Made by a program: the position numbers and the translations under genes. Below, in pieces: positions 48,878 to 59,288 of a stretch of 64,000 nucleotides of DNA. The notes beneath the pieces were generated by a model. The model saw nothing but the letters and a program-made list of their open reading frames with translations, had not been told where the DNA came from and made no database searches. This stretch comes from Oryzomicrobium terrae (lineage in GTDB: Bacteria; Pseudomonadota; Gammaproteobacteria; Burkholderiales; Rhodocyclaceae), in the NCBI RefSeq assembly GCF_008274805.1, contig NZ_CP022579.1, positions 3,462,416-3,526,415 of the forward strand. Direction: 5' to 3'. Within the stretch, counting starts at the first letter, position 1, and each line of letters opens with the position of its first letter.

Positions 48878-50811
48878 GCGGCGGACGGGGTGCTGGAAGC
48901 ACCTTGGCTGGCAACGGAACCGTTGCGGCCGGTGAGCTTCTTCAGGTGGATCACCAGGAGCGAGATCGCCGCCGGGGTGACGCCTTGGATGCGTGAAGCC
49001 TGGCCCAGAGTTTCCGGGCGGTGTTGGCCGAGCTTGCCGCGCACTTCCTTGGACAGGCCGACCACTGTCTCGTAGTCCAGGTCGGCGGGCAGCACCTGGC
49101 TCTCATAGGCCGCAGCGCGGGCCACCTCGTCCTGCTGGCGGTCGATGTAGCCCTGGTACTTGGCCTGGATTTCCACCTGCTCGATCACCTGCGGGTCCAG
49201 GGCCGCCTCGGCGCGCCCTTCGACAGCGCCGGGCAGGGTCATCAGGCTTTCGTAGCTGGCCTCGGGCCGGCGCAGCAGGTCGTGCAGGTGGTATTCCCGC
49301 TCCAGGGGCTTGCCGAACACCCGCTCGGCCTCGCCGGCGGGCAGCTTGCCCGGGTGCAGCCAGGTGGCCTTGAGGCGCTGGCGCTCTGCCTCGATGGCGT
49401 CGCGCTTGCGGCAGAAGGCGTCCCAGCGGGCATCCGGCACCAGGCCGAGGCGCCGGCCGGTCTCGGTGAGGCGCAGGTCGGCGTTGTCCTCGCGCAGTTG
49501 CAGCCGGTACTCGGCCCGGGAGGTGAACATGCGGTAGGGCTCGGACACGCCGCGGGTGATTAGGTCGTCCACCAGCACCCCCAGGTAAGCCTCGTCCCGC
49601 TGCGGGCACCAGGCGTCCTTGCCCAGGGCTTGCAGCGCCGCGTTGGCCCCGGCCAAAAGGCCCTGGGCGGCGGCTTCCTCGTAACCGGTGGTGCCGTTGA
49701 TCTGGCCGGCGAAAAACAGGCCGCCAATGGCCTTAGTTTCCAGGGACGACTTCAGGCCGCGCGGGTCGAAGTAGTCGTACTCGATGGCGTAGCCCGGACG
49801 CAGGATGTGGCAGTGCTCCAGACCCTTGATCGAGCGCACGATCTGCAACTGCACGTCGAAGGGCAGGCTGGTGGAGATACCGTTGGGGTAGATCTCGTGG
49901 GTGTCCAGGCCTTCCGGTTCGAGGAAGACGTTGTGGCTGTCCTTGCCGGCGAAGCGGTGGATCTTGTCCTCGATGGACGGGCAGTAGCGCGGCCCGACGC
50001 CCTCGATCACCCCGGTGTACATCGGCGAACGGTCCAGGTTGTCGCGGATGATGTCGTGGGTGCGGGCGTTGGTCTGGGTGATCCAGCAGGGCAGCTGGCG
50101 CGGATGCTGGGCGGCGTTGCCAAGGAAGGAGAACACCGGCAGCGGGTCGTCCGAGTACTGGGGCTCCATGCCGGCGAAGTCGATGGTCTTGCCATCGAGC
50201 CGGGGTGGGGTGCCGGTCTTCAAGCGGCCCTGAGGCAGCTTCAGTTCCTTGAGGCGGGCCGCCAAGGACACGGACGGCGGATCGCCCATGCGCCCGCCGG
50301 TGTAGTTCTGCAGGCCGACGTGGATCAGGCCGTTGAGGAAGGTGCCGGCGGTGAGCACCACCGCCCGGGCGGAGAAGCGCACCCCGAGCTGGGTGACGGC
50401 GCCCACCACCCGGTCGCCTTCGACGATCAGGTCGTCGCAGGCCTGGGCAAAGAGGGTCAGGTTGGGCTGGTTCTCCAGGCGCTTGCGGATCGCCTGCTTG
50501 TACAGCACCCGGTCGGCCTGGGCGCGGGTGGCGCGCACCGCCGGGCCCTTGGAGGCGTTGAGGATGCGGAACTGGATGCCGCCCTCGTCGGTGGCTTCCG
50601 CCATGGCGCCGCCCAGGGCGTCCACTTCCTTGACCAGGTGGCCCTTGCCGATGCCGCCGATGGACGGGTTGCAGCTCATCGCCCCCAGGGTTTCCAGGTT
50701 GTGGGTGAGCAGCAGGGTCTTGGCTCCGGCGCGGGCCGCGGCGAGGGCCGCCTCGGTGCCGGCGTGGCCGCCACCGACGACGATGACGTCAAAGGATTCG
50801 GGGTACAGCAT
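48874..50811 (-). CDS. mnmG: tRNA uridine-34 5-carboxymethylaminomethyl modification enzyme MnmG (GidA)
   Basis: 645 aa from [12 protein letters not shown] at 50811. FAD motif [33 protein letters not shown] (the GidA motif), and [29 protein letters not shown] near the end. Works with MnmE, also in this window, to modify U34 of tRNAs. TATAAT-like element on the minus strand at 50868-50863. Open reading frame further upstream is leader. Confidence 0.97.
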   Translation of the reverse strand: MLYPESFDVIVVGGGHAGTEAALAAARAGAKTLLLTHNLETLGAMSCNPSIGGIGKGHLVKEVDALGGAMAEATDEGGIQFRILNASKGPAVRATRAQADRVLYKQAIRKRLENQPNLTLFAQACDDLIVEGDRVVGAVTQLGVRFSARAVVLTAGTFLNGLIHVGLQNYTGGRMGDPPSVSLAARLKELKLPQGRLKTGTPPRLDGKTIDFAGMEPQYSDDPLPVFSFLGNAAQHPRQLPCWITQTNARTHDIIRDNLDRSPMYTGVIEGVGPRYCPSIEDKIHRFAGKDSHNVFLEPEGLDTHEIYPNGISTSLPFDVQLQIVRSIKGLEHCHILRPGYAIEYDYFDPRGLKSSLETKAIGGLFFAGQINGTTGYEEAAAQGLLAGANAALQALGKDAWCPQRDEAYLGVLVDDLITRGVSEPYRMFTSRAEYRLQLREDNADLRLTETGRRLGLVPDARWDAFCRKRDAIEAERQRLKATWLHPGKLPAGEAERVFGKPLEREYHLHDLLRRPEASYESLMTLPGAVEGRAEAALDPQVIEQVEIQAKYQGYIDRQQDEVARAAAYESQVLPADLDYETVVGLSKEVRGKLGQHRPETLGQASRIQGVTPAAISLLVIHLKKLTGRNGSVASQGASSTPSAA

Positions 50812-51113
50812 GGGGAAGGACTCCAGGCGGAGCGAGCAGGAACAGCCGGAAAAGGGGCGAAGATTATACGCCATGCCGCCTCGGGGAGGGGCCGTAAAAG
50901 CGCGCCAATGGGCTGAATTTTAACCGCTTTTCCCCTATTCCGGGGAGCCGCCGCGGTTGCCTCGACAGCCAGACCGCCGGTTGTCCGCCACGTCAGGCCG
51001 GCAGACGGCTGGCGCAGCAGCCCGTCAGGGGAACCTGTCATGCTTGCCGCATGTCCCTTGCAGCAATGGGCCTGATACCTTAAGTTCGCCGCCAAACAAC
51101 CGTTCTTGCCCCC
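50812..51113. other. Gene-free divergent region between mnmG and the receiver-TPR gene
   Basis: About 300 bp without a convincing gene. Besides the mnmG -10 element, I see no repeats or strong hairpins. Short frames here have no ribosome sites. It is expected to hold promoters for both directions. Confidence 0.5.
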
Positions 51114-52829
51114 ATGGCCACGCCTTCCGCCCAACAATCGAATGCCCTGCTCGCCGCCCTTCAGGAACAGCTGCTGCGCCTGCGGGTGCTGATCGTCGAT
51201 CGTCAGCCCAACGCCCGCAATACCCTGCGCACCATGCTGTCCACCCTGGGGGTAACCCAGGTGCACGGCGCCTCGTCGGCCTGGGAGGCCTTGCGCCAGG
51301 TTGCCAAGCACGAATTCGGCGTGATTTTCTCCGACTACGTACTCGAAGATGGCCGGGACGGCCAGCAATTGCTCGAGGAATTACGCCATCGCCACCTGAT
51401 TCCCCTGTCCACCGTGTTCATGATCGTCACCGCCGAGCGGGGTTACCAGCACGTGGCCTCGGTGGCCGAGCTGACGCCGGACGATTATCTGATCAAACCG
51501 TTCACCGCCGAACAGCTGCAGGGCCGCCTGGCCCGGGCCCTGTTCAAGAAGAAGATTTTTGCCAGCGCCAATGCCGCCCTGGAAAAAGGCGACTGGGCGG
51601 CTGCCGTGGCAGCCTGCGAGGCCATCACCGCCACCCAGCCCGCCCACGCCACCGAAGCCCTGCGCCTGCAGGGGGAGACCCTCAACGCGGTGGGCCGCTA
51701 CGGCGACGCCGAGGCTGTCTTTCGCCGCGTCCTGACCGACCGGCCGATCCCCTGGGCGCGCATGGGACTGGCGGTGGCACTACACGCCCGGGGCGCCTCG
51801 GAAGAAGCCGAGACGCTGCTCACCGAACTGCTGCGCGACTGCCCGGAATATCTGGCTGCCTATGATTTTCTCGCCCGCCTGCAGGAACAGCGCGGCGACC
51901 CCATCACCGCCCAGGAAACCCTGCTGGAAGCCGGCCGCATCGCCCCGCACAATACCCAGCGACAGCGCCTGGTGGGCGACGTGGCCACCCGCAACGGTGA
52001 CCTGTCCCAAGCGGAAAAGGCCTACCAGAACGCCCTGAACCGGGCCCGTGGCTCCAGCCTGGCCAGTGCCGACGACTACGCCAACCTGTCCAAGGTGTTG
52101 ATCGAAAAGGGCAACGTCAGTGGTGCCAAGCAGGTGATCCAGGACCTCAAGCGTGAGCGGCGCGGCGACAAGCAGGCGGAACTGGCCTCCCTGGTGCTCG
52201 AATCCGAAGTCTGTCGCCAGGAAGGGGACGAGAGCGGCGCCCAGAAACGCCTCGATCAGGCCTTGTCGTTGCACGACACCCTGGTGGCCGAAGGCGGTCC
52301 CGAAGCCACTTCGCGGCGGCTACAGGTGGAACTGGCCCAGGTCTGCCTGGCCCAGGGTCGGGACGAGACAGGCAGCGAACTGATGAAGCGGGTCGCGGCA
52401 GTGCATCACGACGATCCGGCGACCCTCTCCCACATCCGCCTGGCCTTCGAAAAGGCCGGCAAGGAAGAAGCCGGTCAGGAACTGCTCGCCCAGGTCAGCC
52501 GCGAGATTGTGGATCTTAACAACCGGGGCGTCACCGCCGCCCAGGGGGGCGATCTGCAGGCCTCGGTGGAGCTGCTCATCCAGGCCGCCGAGCGGATGCC
52601 CAACCTGCAGTTCCTGGTCAACGCCAGCAACGCCATCTTCACCCTGCTCGACCAGAAGGGGTGGCAGGAGGAGCTGGCCCTGCGCGGCCGGCGTTACCTC
52701 AAGCTGGCCCGGGAGCGCGACCCCCGTTCTCCGAAGTTGTTCGCTGCCTGGGAGTTCTACCAGCGGGTCGGCAAAAAGTACGGAATCCTGGTGCCGCCAA
52801 TCACCGCGCCGGACCCGGACGACGTCTAA
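51114..52829 (+). CDS. Response-regulator receiver domain fused to TPR repeats
   Basis: 571 aa. Receiver domain residues ~22-140: VLIVDRQPNARNTLRTML, phospho-acceptor D74 in IFSDYVLEDG, and Lys in DDYLIKPFTAEQL; the acidic pocket has only one Asp (D29), the second being Arg, so metal binding may be weakened. The rest is a chain of TPR repeats, e.g. AALEKGDWAAAVAACEAI, ALRLQGETLNAVGRYGDAEAVFRRVL, AEKAYQNALNRA. No output or enzymatic domain. Likely a phosphorylation-controlled scaffold. No cognate kinase in the window; similar proteins occur beside motility or stress genes, an inference only. Confidence 0.87.
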   Translation: MATPSAQQSNALLAALQEQLLRLRVLIVDRQPNARNTLRTMLSTLGVTQVHGASSAWEALRQVAKHEFGVIFSDYVLEDGRDGQQLLEELRHRHLIPLSTVFMIVTAERGYQHVASVAELTPDDYLIKPFTAEQLQGRLARALFKKKIFASANAALEKGDWAAAVAACEAITATQPAHATEALRLQGETLNAVGRYGDAEAVFRRVLTDRPIPWARMGLAVALHARGASEEAETLLTELLRDCPEYLAAYDFLARLQEQRGDPITAQETLLEAGRIAPHNTQRQRLVGDVATRNGDLSQAEKAYQNALNRARGSSLASADDYANLSKVLIEKGNVSGAKQVIQDLKRERRGDKQAELASLVLESEVCRQEGDESGAQKRLDQALSLHDTLVAEGGPEATSRRLQVELAQVCLAQGRDETGSELMKRVAAVHHDDPATLSHIRLAFEKAGKEEAGQELLAQVSREIVDLNNRGVTAAQGGDLQASVELLIQAAERMPNLQFLVNASNAIFTLLDQKGWQEELALRGRRYLKLARERDPRSPKLFAAWEFYQRVGKKYGILVPPITAPDPDDV

Positions 52830-52897
52830 GGGTTGACTCCCGCCTCGGCTTGTTATTCCCCTTTTAGGCCCCTTTCCAGCCCCTTTCTGCCCTGTGC

Positions 52898-52920
52898 GAC
52901 GCCCCCGTTCCGGGGGCGTC
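52898..52920 (+). terminator. Hairpin terminator after the receiver-TPR gene
   Basis: GACGCCCCCG-TTC-CGGGGGCGTC is a 10-bp GC stem followed by GGCGTTTC, lying 68 bp after the stop; modest T content, so moderately confident. Confidence 0.6.
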
Positions 52921-53207
52921 GGCGTTTCATAGCAACGCACTATGAGCGGCTTTAAAACAATCAATTAGATTGGCGTTGGCGTCCTGCCTAAGATGGCTCC
53001 ATGTTTGGTGTCGCAGGACAGGAGGCAGGGCAGGACCCGGCGTCCACCCGATACCGCCAGCATCCCAGCCGTAACAGAGAAACAGCAAGCGTATGACCGG
53101 GCGGCCACGAATGCTTCCCGGCAAACGCCCCGATTCGCCACGGTGCAGAAGCAGCACTCACCTGCGGCGTATCGGGCAATTGATCGAGTTCGACCGTGCA
53201 TGACGCG

Positions 53208-53416
53208 AAGCCCGAAAACTCCGGGGCTTCCCCCTCCCCCCTGACCCGGGGTTGGCCAAGGGCATCGCGTAGAGGCAGACAGGGCGGGCATCTCCAACCT
53301 CCCCTTGTGGAGATCCGCGTCCTGTCTGCCTCCCCCGATGGGGGTCGTGAAAATGCAAGCAGGGCGCGGTGTTCCGGGCAGATGTCTTTCGCCCGGGCAC
53401 CGCGCCCTGTTTTTTT
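53208..53416 (+). ncRNA. Candidate structured small RNA ending in an intrinsic terminator
   Basis: Inside a 626-bp gene-free gap (52830-53455). Successive hairpins: 53208-53229 (AAGCCC/GGGCTT), 53272-53332 (12-bp outer stem GAGGCAGACAGG/CCTGTCTGCCTC with an inner ATCTCCA/TGGAGAT stem), 53332-53344 (CCCCC/GGGGG), and 53360-53409, whose 18-bp GC stem is followed by TTTTTTT (53410-53416). The T-run is on the plus strand only, while both nearby genes downstream run the other way, so something should be transcribed rightward here. No promoter is firmly identified. It could be an sRNA or the long trailer of the receiver-TPR mRNA. The stretch 52921-53207 shows no reading frame with a ribosome site and no recognised motif. 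Confidence 0.45.
53360..53416 (+). terminator. Strong rho-independent terminator
   Basis: CAGGGCGCGGTG...CACCGCGCCCTG with an inner CCGGGC/GCCCGG continuation, then T7. On the minus strand the T content after the stem is poor, so it works mainly rightward. Confidence 0.85.
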
Positions 53417-53455
53417 GGCGCGTATGTTGTCGTAGAAACTACCGGGTCGCCGGTC

Positions 53456-54202
53456 TCAACCTTTCTTGCCACCCAGGTAGGTAGCGGCCACCCGCTCGTC
53501 CGCCGCCAGGTCGGCGCTCGGCCCTTCCAGGGCGACGTGACCGGTTTCCAGGACGTAGCCGTAGTCCGCCACCTTGAGGGCGGCCCGGGCATTCTGTTCC
53601 ACCAGCAGGATCGACACACCGGTCTTCTTCAGCTCGGAAACGATGCGGAAGATCTCGCGGATGATCAGCGGCGCCAGGCCCAGGGAGGGTTCGTCGAGCA
53701 TCAGTACCCGGGGCTTGGCCATCAGGGCCCGGCCCATGGCCAGCATCTGCCGCTCGCCGCCGGACAGGGTGCCAGCCTCCTGGCCGCGCCGCTCCTTGAG
53801 GCGCGGGAACAGGTCGTAGACGTCGGCCATGGTCGCCTCCCGGGCGGCCGCGCCTTCGCCGCGGCGCGAGAAGGCGCCCAGGCGCAGGTTGTCCTCGACG
53901 CTCATCTCGGCGAACAGCTCGCGCTTCTCCGGCACCAGGATCATGCCCCGGCCGACCCGGGCTTCCACGTCCACGTCGGCATTGAGTGGCTGGCCGTCGA
54001 GGAGCACCTCGCCCCGGGCGGGCAAGAGACCCATCAGGGCCGACAACAGAGTGGTCTTGCCGGCGCCGTTGGGGCCGATCACGGTGACCAGCTCGCCTTC
54101 GCGCAGGGTCAGGTTGGCGCCTTGCAGGGCCTCGACCTTGCCGTAGGCCACCGCCAGGTCGCGGACTTCGAGTAGGGGTTGCTTGTGTTCCATGCCGCTC
54201 AT
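53456..54202 (-). CDS. livF: Branched-chain amino-acid type ABC transporter ATPase LivF
   Basis: 248 aa from ATG 54202. Walker [10 protein letters not shown], signature [16 protein letters not shown], Walker [14 protein letters not shown] and [20 protein letters not shown], the LivF ending. Start chosen because it shares its A with the TGA of the preceding gene; a GTG at 54205 and an ATG at 54193 are alternatives. Second ATPase of the high-affinity branched-chain amino acid (or amide/urea-like) importer. Confidence 0.93.
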   Translation of the reverse strand: MSGMEHKQPLLEVRDLAVAYGKVEALQGANLTLREGELVTVIGPNGAGKTTLLSALMGLLPARGEVLLDGQPLNADVDVEARVGRGMILVPEKRELFAEMSVEDNLRLGAFSRRGEGAAAREATMADVYDLFPRLKERRGQEAGTLSGGERQMLAMGRALMAKPRVLMLDEPSLGLAPLIIREIFRIVSELKKTGVSILLVEQNARAALKVADYGYVLETGHVALEGPSADLAADERVAATYLGGKKG

Positions 54203-55968
54203 CACTCCACGCCGCCCAGGTAGGCCTCGATCACCGCCGGGTTGGACTGGATCTCGGCAGGCAGCCCCTCGGCGATCTTTTCGCCGAATTCCATCACCAC
54301 CACCCGATCGGCCAGGCCCATGACGAAGTCCATGTCGTGCTCGACCAGGAGGATGCCCAGGCCTTCACCCTTGAGGCTCTTGAGCAGATCGGCAAGGGCC
54401 TGTTTTTCCAGGTAGCGCAGACCGGCGGCCGGTTCGTCCAGCAGCAGTAAGCAGGGATCGGCGCACAGGGCCCGGGCGATTTCCAGGATGCGCTGCTGGC
54501 CAAGCGCCAGGCTGCCGGCGGGCTGGTCGGCGTAGTCGGCCAGGCCGACCCGCTCCAGGGCGCGCTGGGCTTCCCAGAGCAAACGGGCCTCCTCGCCGCG
54601 CTCCAGGCGCAGGGCTGCCGCCAGATAGCCGCCGTGGCCGCGCAGGTGGGCGCCCAGGGCGACGTTTTCAAGCACGGTCATGGTCGGCAGCAGGCGTACG
54701 TGCTGGAAGGTACGGCTCATGCCGGCCCGGGCGATGCGCCGCGATTCGGCCCCGTCCACCCGTTCGCCAAGGAAGCGGATCTCGCCGCTGGTGGGGGTAT
54801 CCACCCCAGACACCTGGTTGAAGAAGGTGCTCTTGCCGGCGCCGTTGGGACCGATCAGGGCGAGGATCTCGCCGGCGGAAACGGTCAGGCTCATGTCCTT
54901 GTTGGCCACCAGGCCGCCAAAACGCCGGGTCACGTCCCGGGCGTCGAGCAGGACCTCGCCGGCGCTGCGCGCCGGGCGCCGCTCCAGGGCGCTGGCCGCA
55001 GCCAGGCGGCGGCGCTGCTGGGCCGGCAGGAGGCCGTGGAAGACCTTCAGTACCAGGGGCCAGATGCCATCCCGGGCCCGCTGCAGCATGAAGATCATGA
55101 GCAGGCCGAAGACGATGATCTCGAAATTGCCGTCGCTACCGAGCAGCTGGGGCAACAGGTCTTGCAGCCACTGCTTGAGGATGGTGATCAGGCCGGCACC
55201 AACGATGGCGCCCCAGACGTGGGCAACGCCGCCCACCACCGCCATGAACAAATACTCGATGCCCATGTTGAGGGCGAACGGGGTGGGGTTCACGAAGCGC
55301 TGCAGGTGGGCGTAGAGCCAACCGGAGGTGGCAGCCATGATCGCGGCGATGAGGAACACCGCCATCTTCACCCGGGTGGTGTTGACCCCCATGCTCTCGG
55401 CCATCACCACCCCGCCCTTGAGGGCACGGATGGCCCGGCCGGTGCGCGAATCGAGCAGGTTGCGGGTGACCAGCACGAAAGCCAGGACGATCAGCCAGAT
55501 GAGGAAGTAGAGGGATTCGCCGGATTTCAGCTCCAGGCTGCCCAGGCTCAGGGCCGGAATGCCGGTGAGGCCGGTGTGGCCACCCAGATCCTCGATATTG
55601 CCGAACAGGAAGTACAAGCTGATGCCCCAGGCCAGGGTACCCAGGGGCAGGAAGTGGCCGGACAGGCGCAGGGTGATGGCGCCGAGCAACAGGGCGAAGC
55701 CGCCGGTGATGATCCAGCCGATGACCAGGGTAAGCCAGGGCGACAGGCCGTGGGCGGTAGTCAGGTAGGCGGTGGTGTAGGCCCCCAGGCCGACGAAGGC
55801 GGCCTGGCCGAAGGAGGTCATACCGCCGACGCCGGTGAGCAGCACCAGGCCCAGGGCGACCATGGCGTAGAGGCCGATGTAGTTGAGCAGGGTGATGCCG
55901 AATTCGGGCAGCCAGAACGGCCCCGAAGCAAGCAGGGCCGCAAACAGGGCGAGAGGGATATGCCGCAT
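54202..55968 (-). CDS. LivM permease fused to LivG ATPase
   Basis: 588 aa in a single frame: residues ~1-310 are a LivM-type permease with ~8-10 membrane helices ([27 protein letters not shown], the conserved SFGQAAF loop; [24 protein letters not shown]), ~311-340 a linker, and ~340-588 a LivG ATPase (Walker [10 protein letters not shown], signature [15 protein letters not shown], Walker [20 protein letters not shown]). Fusions of this type are known in some proteobacteria. Start at 55968, directly after GGAGGAGG and sharing its A with the livH stop. Confidence 0.92.
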   Translation of the reverse strand: MRHIPLALFAALLASGPFWLPEFGITLLNYIGLYAMVALGLVLLTGVGGMTSFGQAAFVGLGAYTTAYLTTAHGLSPWLTLVIGWIITGGFALLLGAITLRLSGHFLPLGTLAWGISLYFLFGNIEDLGGHTGLTGIPALSLGSLELKSGESLYFLIWLIVLAFVLVTRNLLDSRTGRAIRALKGGVVMAESMGVNTTRVKMAVFLIAAIMAATSGWLYAHLQRFVNPTPFALNMGIEYLFMAVVGGVAHVWGAIVGAGLITILKQWLQDLLPQLLGSDGNFEIIVFGLLMIFMLQRARDGIWPLVLKVFHGLLPAQQRRRLAAASALERRPARSAGEVLLDARDVTRRFGGLVANKDMSLTVSAGEILALIGPNGAGKSTFFNQVSGVDTPTSGEIRFLGERVDGAESRRIARAGMSRTFQHVRLLPTMTVLENVALGAHLRGHGGYLAAALRLERGEEARLLWEAQRALERVGLADYADQPAGSLALGQQRILEIARALCADPCLLLLDEPAAGLRYLEKQALADLLKSLKGEGLGILLVEHDMDFVMGLADRVVVMEFGEKIAEGLPAEIQSNPAVIEAYLGGVE

Positions 55969-57005
55969 CATTCCTCCTCCTCGACGTGGCGGGTGGTCAA
56001 CGAGCGCCACAGCAGCACGGGAATGATCAGGGTAAACACGATCACTTCCTTGTAGGAGCTGGCATAGAACGACGAGAAGGATTCGAGCAGGCCTACCAGG
56101 ATCGCCCCCAGGGCGGCCACCGGATAGGACACCAGGCCCCCGATGATGGCGCCGACAAAGCCCTTCAGGCCGATGAGAAAGCCCGAGTCGTAGTACAGGG
56201 TGGTCACCGGCGAAACCAGAACGCCGGAGAAGGCCCCCATCAGGGCCGCGACGAGGAACGACAGCTTGCCCGCCAGAGTGGTGGAAATGCCCATCAGCCG
56301 AGCGCCGGTACGGTTCATGGCGGTGGCGCGCAGGGCCTTGCCAGTGAGGGTGCGGTCAAAGAACTGGTAGAGGGCGACGATCAGCACCAGGGAAACGCCG
56401 ACGATCCACAGGCTCTGGTATTGCAGGGTCGCCGGACCCACGTCCATGCTGCCTTCCGAGAAGGCCGGGGTGCGGAAGCCCTCGGCACCGAAGAAGACCA
56501 GGCCCAGCCCCATCAGGGCCATGTGGATGGCCACCGAGACGATCAGCAGCACCAGCACCGGAGCCGAAGCCAGGGGCTGGAAGGCCAGCCGGTAGAGAAG
56601 CGGGCCGAGGGGCGCCACCACCGCCAGGGTGAGCAGGATTTGCAGCGGCAGGCTCAGGGTCGCCACATCAAGGCCATGGAGCAGGCCCGCTACCGCCAGG
56701 GGCACCCCCAGGGTCAGGGCGGCCAGACGGGGCAGGCGGCGATAGGCCCGGGCGCGTAGGGCGATGATGGCATCGACCAGGAAAACCACTACGCCCAGGG
56801 CAATCGCCAGCCAGATCGTCGCCGGCGTCTTGCCGGCCTGGATGGCGGCCAGGGTCAGGGCGCCGTAGGTGACGAACTCCCCCTGGGGAATGAAGATGAC
56901 CCGGGTAACGGTGAACACCAGCACCAGGGCCAGCGCCAGGAGCGCGTAGATGGCCCCGTTGGTGAGCCCGTCCTGCCCGAGGAGGAGGAGGATCTGCAAG
57001 TCCAT
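55968..57005 (-). CDS. livH: Branched-chain amino-acid type ABC transporter permease LivH
   Basis: 345 aa, ~8 membrane helices. [38 protein letters not shown] is the LivH N-terminal signature, and [40 protein letters not shown] the EAA-like loop. Ends RHVEEEE. Longer than the usual ~290-310 aa because of an insertion of ~40 residues at ~75-120. 92 bp after the binding protein gene, separated by a hairpin. Confidence 0.92.
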   Translation of the reverse strand: MDLQILLLLGQDGLTNGAIYALLALALVLVFTVTRVIFIPQGEFVTYGALTLAAIQAGKTPATIWLAIALGVVVFLVDAIIALRARAYRRLPRLAALTLGVPLAVAGLLHGLDVATLSLPLQILLTLAVVAPLGPLLYRLAFQPLASAPVLVLLIVSVAIHMALMGLGLVFFGAEGFRTPAFSEGSMDVGPATLQYQSLWIVGVSLVLIVALYQFFDRTLTGKALRATAMNRTGARLMGISTTLAGKLSFLVAALMGAFSGVLVSPVTTLYYDSGFLIGLKGFVGAIIGGLVSYPVAALGAILVGLLESFSSFYASSYKEVIVFTLIIPVLLWRSLTTRHVEEEE

Positions 57006-57045
57006 GATCGATCGCTACTGTGACTTCGCTGCAACGTAAAACAAC

Positions 57046-57082
57046 GGGGGCGGCGTCCGCTGCTGTGGCGGACGCCGCCCCC
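57046..57082 (-). other. Stable hairpin between livJ-like gene and livH
   Basis: GGGGGCGGCGTCCGC and its perfect complement enclose a short loop (15-bp stem). On the minus strand it is followed by GTTGTTTTA, so it probably acts as a partial terminator or RNA-stability element raising the binding protein's yield over the permeases. Confidence 0.7.
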
Positions 57083-57096
57083 GGAACCAGCCCGGC

Positions 57097-58242
57097 TTAC
57101 TTCTCGAGCTTCCAGGTACCGTTCTGGATCTGCACCATGACCCGGGCACGCTGGTCGAAGCCCATGTGATCCTGAGGCGTCATGTTGTAGATGCCGTGGG
57201 AGGCGACCACGTTGGTGGTGCCTTCCAGGGCATCGCGCAGGGCCTTGCGGAATTCCTTGGTGCCCGGCTGGCCCTTCTTCAGCGCCACCGGGACGGCGTG
57301 CTGGAGCAGGATCGAGGCATCCCAGGCGTGGGCACCGAAGGCGGAGACGCTGCCGGCACCATGGGCGGCCTCGTACTTCTTCACGTATTCCAGGGCGGCC
57401 TTCTTGACCGGATTGTCATTGGGCAGCTGGTTGGCCACCACCACCGGACCCACCGGCAGGTAGGCGCCTTCCACGTCCTTCCCGCCGACGCGCAGGAAGT
57501 CCTGGTTGGCCACGCCGTGGGTCTGGTAGACCAGGCCCTTGTAGCCCTTTTCCTTGAGGGTCTTCTGCGGCAGCACGGCCGGGGTGCCGGCAGCGCCGAC
57601 CAGCACGGCATCGGGCTTGGCGGCGAGGATCTTGAGGGTCTGGCCGGTGACCGAGGTGTCGTTGCGCTGGTAACGCTCCGAGGCGACGATCTTCAGCTTG
57701 CGCGCTTCGGCGATCTTGGCGAACTCCTTCCACCAGCCTTCGCCGTAGGCGTCGGCAAAGCCGATGAAGGCCACGGTCTTCACGCCATGGGTGGTCATGT
57801 GCTCAACGATGGCGGTAGCCATGTGGGCGTCGTTCTGGGGGGTCTTGAACACCCAGTAGCGCTTGGCGTCCATCGGTTCGACGACGATCGCCGAACCGGC
57901 CATGGAGATCATCGGCGTTTCGGTTTCGGCGGCCACGTCGGCCATGGCCAGGGAATTGGGGGTGGTGGTCGAACCGACGATCACATCCACCTTGTTTTCG
58001 GAGGTGAGCTTCTTGACGTTCTTGGTCGCTGCAGTCGGATCGGTAGCGTCGTCGAGGACGATGTAGTGCACCTTCTGACCGGCAATGGTGGTCGGCAGCA
58101 GCGCGAAGGTGTTCTTTTCCGGAATGCCCAGGGAAGCGGCCGGGCCGGTGGCGGACAGGGATACCCCCACGGTGATGTCGGCGTGGGCCAGATTGGCGCC
58201 CAGCGCGGCCAGAGTCGCGGCAAGCAGGGTCAAACGACGCAT
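57097..58242 (-). CDS. Periplasmic substrate-binding protein, LivJ/LivK family
   Basis: 381 aa. Signal peptide (MRRLTLLAATLAALGANLAHA-D), then the type 1 periplasmic binding fold: ITVGVSLSATGPAASLGIPEKN, VIVGSTTTPNSLAMADVAAE, GFADAYGEGWWKEFAKIAEA. Not a lipoprotein. The ligand cannot be assigned: it may be a branched-chain amino acid, amide or aromatic acid. SD GAGAGGAGAGACC precedes the ATG. First gene of the liv-type operon. Confidence 0.92.
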   Translation of the reverse strand: MRRLTLLAATLAALGANLAHADITVGVSLSATGPAASLGIPEKNTFALLPTTIAGQKVHYIVLDDATDPTAATKNVKKLTSENKVDVIVGSTTTPNSLAMADVAAETETPMISMAGSAIVVEPMDAKRYWVFKTPQNDAHMATAIVEHMTTHGVKTVAFIGFADAYGEGWWKEFAKIAEARKLKIVASERYQRNDTSVTGQTLKILAAKPDAVLVGAAGTPAVLPQKTLKEKGYKGLVYQTHGVANQDFLRVGGKDVEGAYLPVGPVVVANQLPNDNPVKKAALEYVKKYEAAHGAGSVSAFGAHAWDASILLQHAVPVALKKGQPGTKEFRKALRDALEGTTNVVASHGIYNMTPQDHMGFDQRARVMVQIQNGTWKLEK

Positions 58243-58286
58243 GGTCTCTCCTCTCGTAACCTTCTTGTGATGGAATCAGCTGAATC

Positions 58287-58303
58287 AGCCGGTCGATCCG
58301 GCT
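58287..58303. promoter_or_regulatory. Palindrome in the leader of the binding-protein gene
   Basis: AGCCGG-TCGAT-CCGGCT, adjacent to a repeated AATCAGC (58274-58289). Between the TSUP terminator and the binding-protein start, it could be an operator or leader hairpin. Confidence 0.4.
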
Positions 58304-58354
58304 CGGGTGCAGCGAAGTCGAAGCAGGATAAGCACGGGATGATAACAAATCGCC

Positions 58355-58378
58355 CCGGCCCCTGCCTCCCGGGGCCGG
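58355..58378 (-). terminator. GC-rich hairpin terminator after the TSUP gene
   Basis: CCGGCCCC/GGGGCCGG 8-bp stem, followed on the minus strand by GGCGATTTGTT. Weak T-run. Confidence 0.5.
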
Positions 58379-58425
58379 CTCCAGACCTCGCAGGGTCAGT
58401 CGAAGCCACGTTCCGCCAGGCCCGA

Positions 58426-59220
58426 TCAGCGCGAAAAGGTATCCCAGGCGAACTTGACGATCATGGCGCCGACCACCACCAGAAAAAACTTGCGCACGAA
58501 ACGGCTGCCACCGGACAAGGCCAGGCGGGTGCCGACCACCGAGCCGCCCATGTTGGCCAGGGCCATCACCAGGGCCAGGGCCGGAATCCAGTGACCGGTG
58601 GGAACGAAGAAGGCCAGGGCAGCTAGGTTGGTGGCGACGTTGACCACCTTGGAGGCGGCCGAGGCATGCAGGAAGTCGAAACCGAAGAAGCGAATGAAGA
58701 GAAAGATCAGGAACGACCCGGTGCCAGGACCGAAGAAGCCATCGTAGAAACCGATCACCGCCCCCAGGGTGACGGCATACACCTTCTCGCGCATGCCGCC
58801 GTGGGCCGGGGCGTGCAGGGAACCGAAGTCCTTCTTCCAGTAGGTGTAGGCGGCCGACCCGATCAGCAGCGCCAGAATCAGGGGGCGCAGCGACTCCTTG
58901 GGCAGCCAAGCCACCGCCATGGCACCAAGGAAGGAAAAAGCGAAGGCCGCCAGAGCTGCCGGCAGGGTCGTCCCCCAAGGCATGCGCACGCGCCGTGCAT
59001 AACGCCAGGCGGCATTGGCAGTGCCAACCACGCTGGCGCACTTGTTGGTACCGAACAAGGTTGCCGGTGTCTCAGCCGGCAGCACGGTAAATAGGGCGGG
59101 GATCTGCACCAGTCCGCCGCCGCCGACCACCGCGTCGATCAACCCGGCAACAAAGGCCGCCACCAGCAAGGGCAACAACACGGAAGAAAAGGCTGGCAGT
59201 TCAGCAAACAAGTGGTCCAT
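58426..59220 (-). CDS. TSUP-family (TauE/SafE) membrane permease
   Basis: About 264 aa from MDHLFAELP (59220); starts at 59229 (ATG) and 59256 (GTG) are also open and none has a good ribosome site. About eight membrane helices in two inverted halves; signatures VAGLIDAVVGGGGLVQIPAL and GFYDGFFGPGTGSFLIFLFI are the conserved motifs of the TauE/SafE family, which export or import organosulfur or sulfite-like anions. Substrate unknown. Its upstream region is the DnaA-box cluster. Confidence 0.9.
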   Translation of the reverse strand: MDHLFAELPAFSSVLLPLLVAAFVAGLIDAVVGGGGLVQIPALFTVLPAETPATLFGTNKCASVVGTANAAWRYARRVRMPWGTTLPAALAAFAFSFLGAMAVAWLPKESLRPLILALLIGSAAYTYWKKDFGSLHAPAHGGMREKVYAVTLGAVIGFYDGFFGPGTGSFLIFLFIRFFGFDFLHASAASKVVNVATNLAALAFFVPTGHWIPALALVMALANMGGSVVGTRLALSGGSRFVRKFFLVVVGAMIVKFAWDTFSR

Positions 59221-59288
59221 GGCAGGCATCTGGAAAGACAGTGGAAAGGGCTCCACAAGGGGCCGCTACGGTAGCAGAAAGCGGATCA

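Noticed and set aside
52965..53619. Overlapping 80-150 codon frames in the gap before livF
   Set aside because: No ribosome sites, atypical composition, and the frames run over the hairpin string or the livF end; treated as non-coding.
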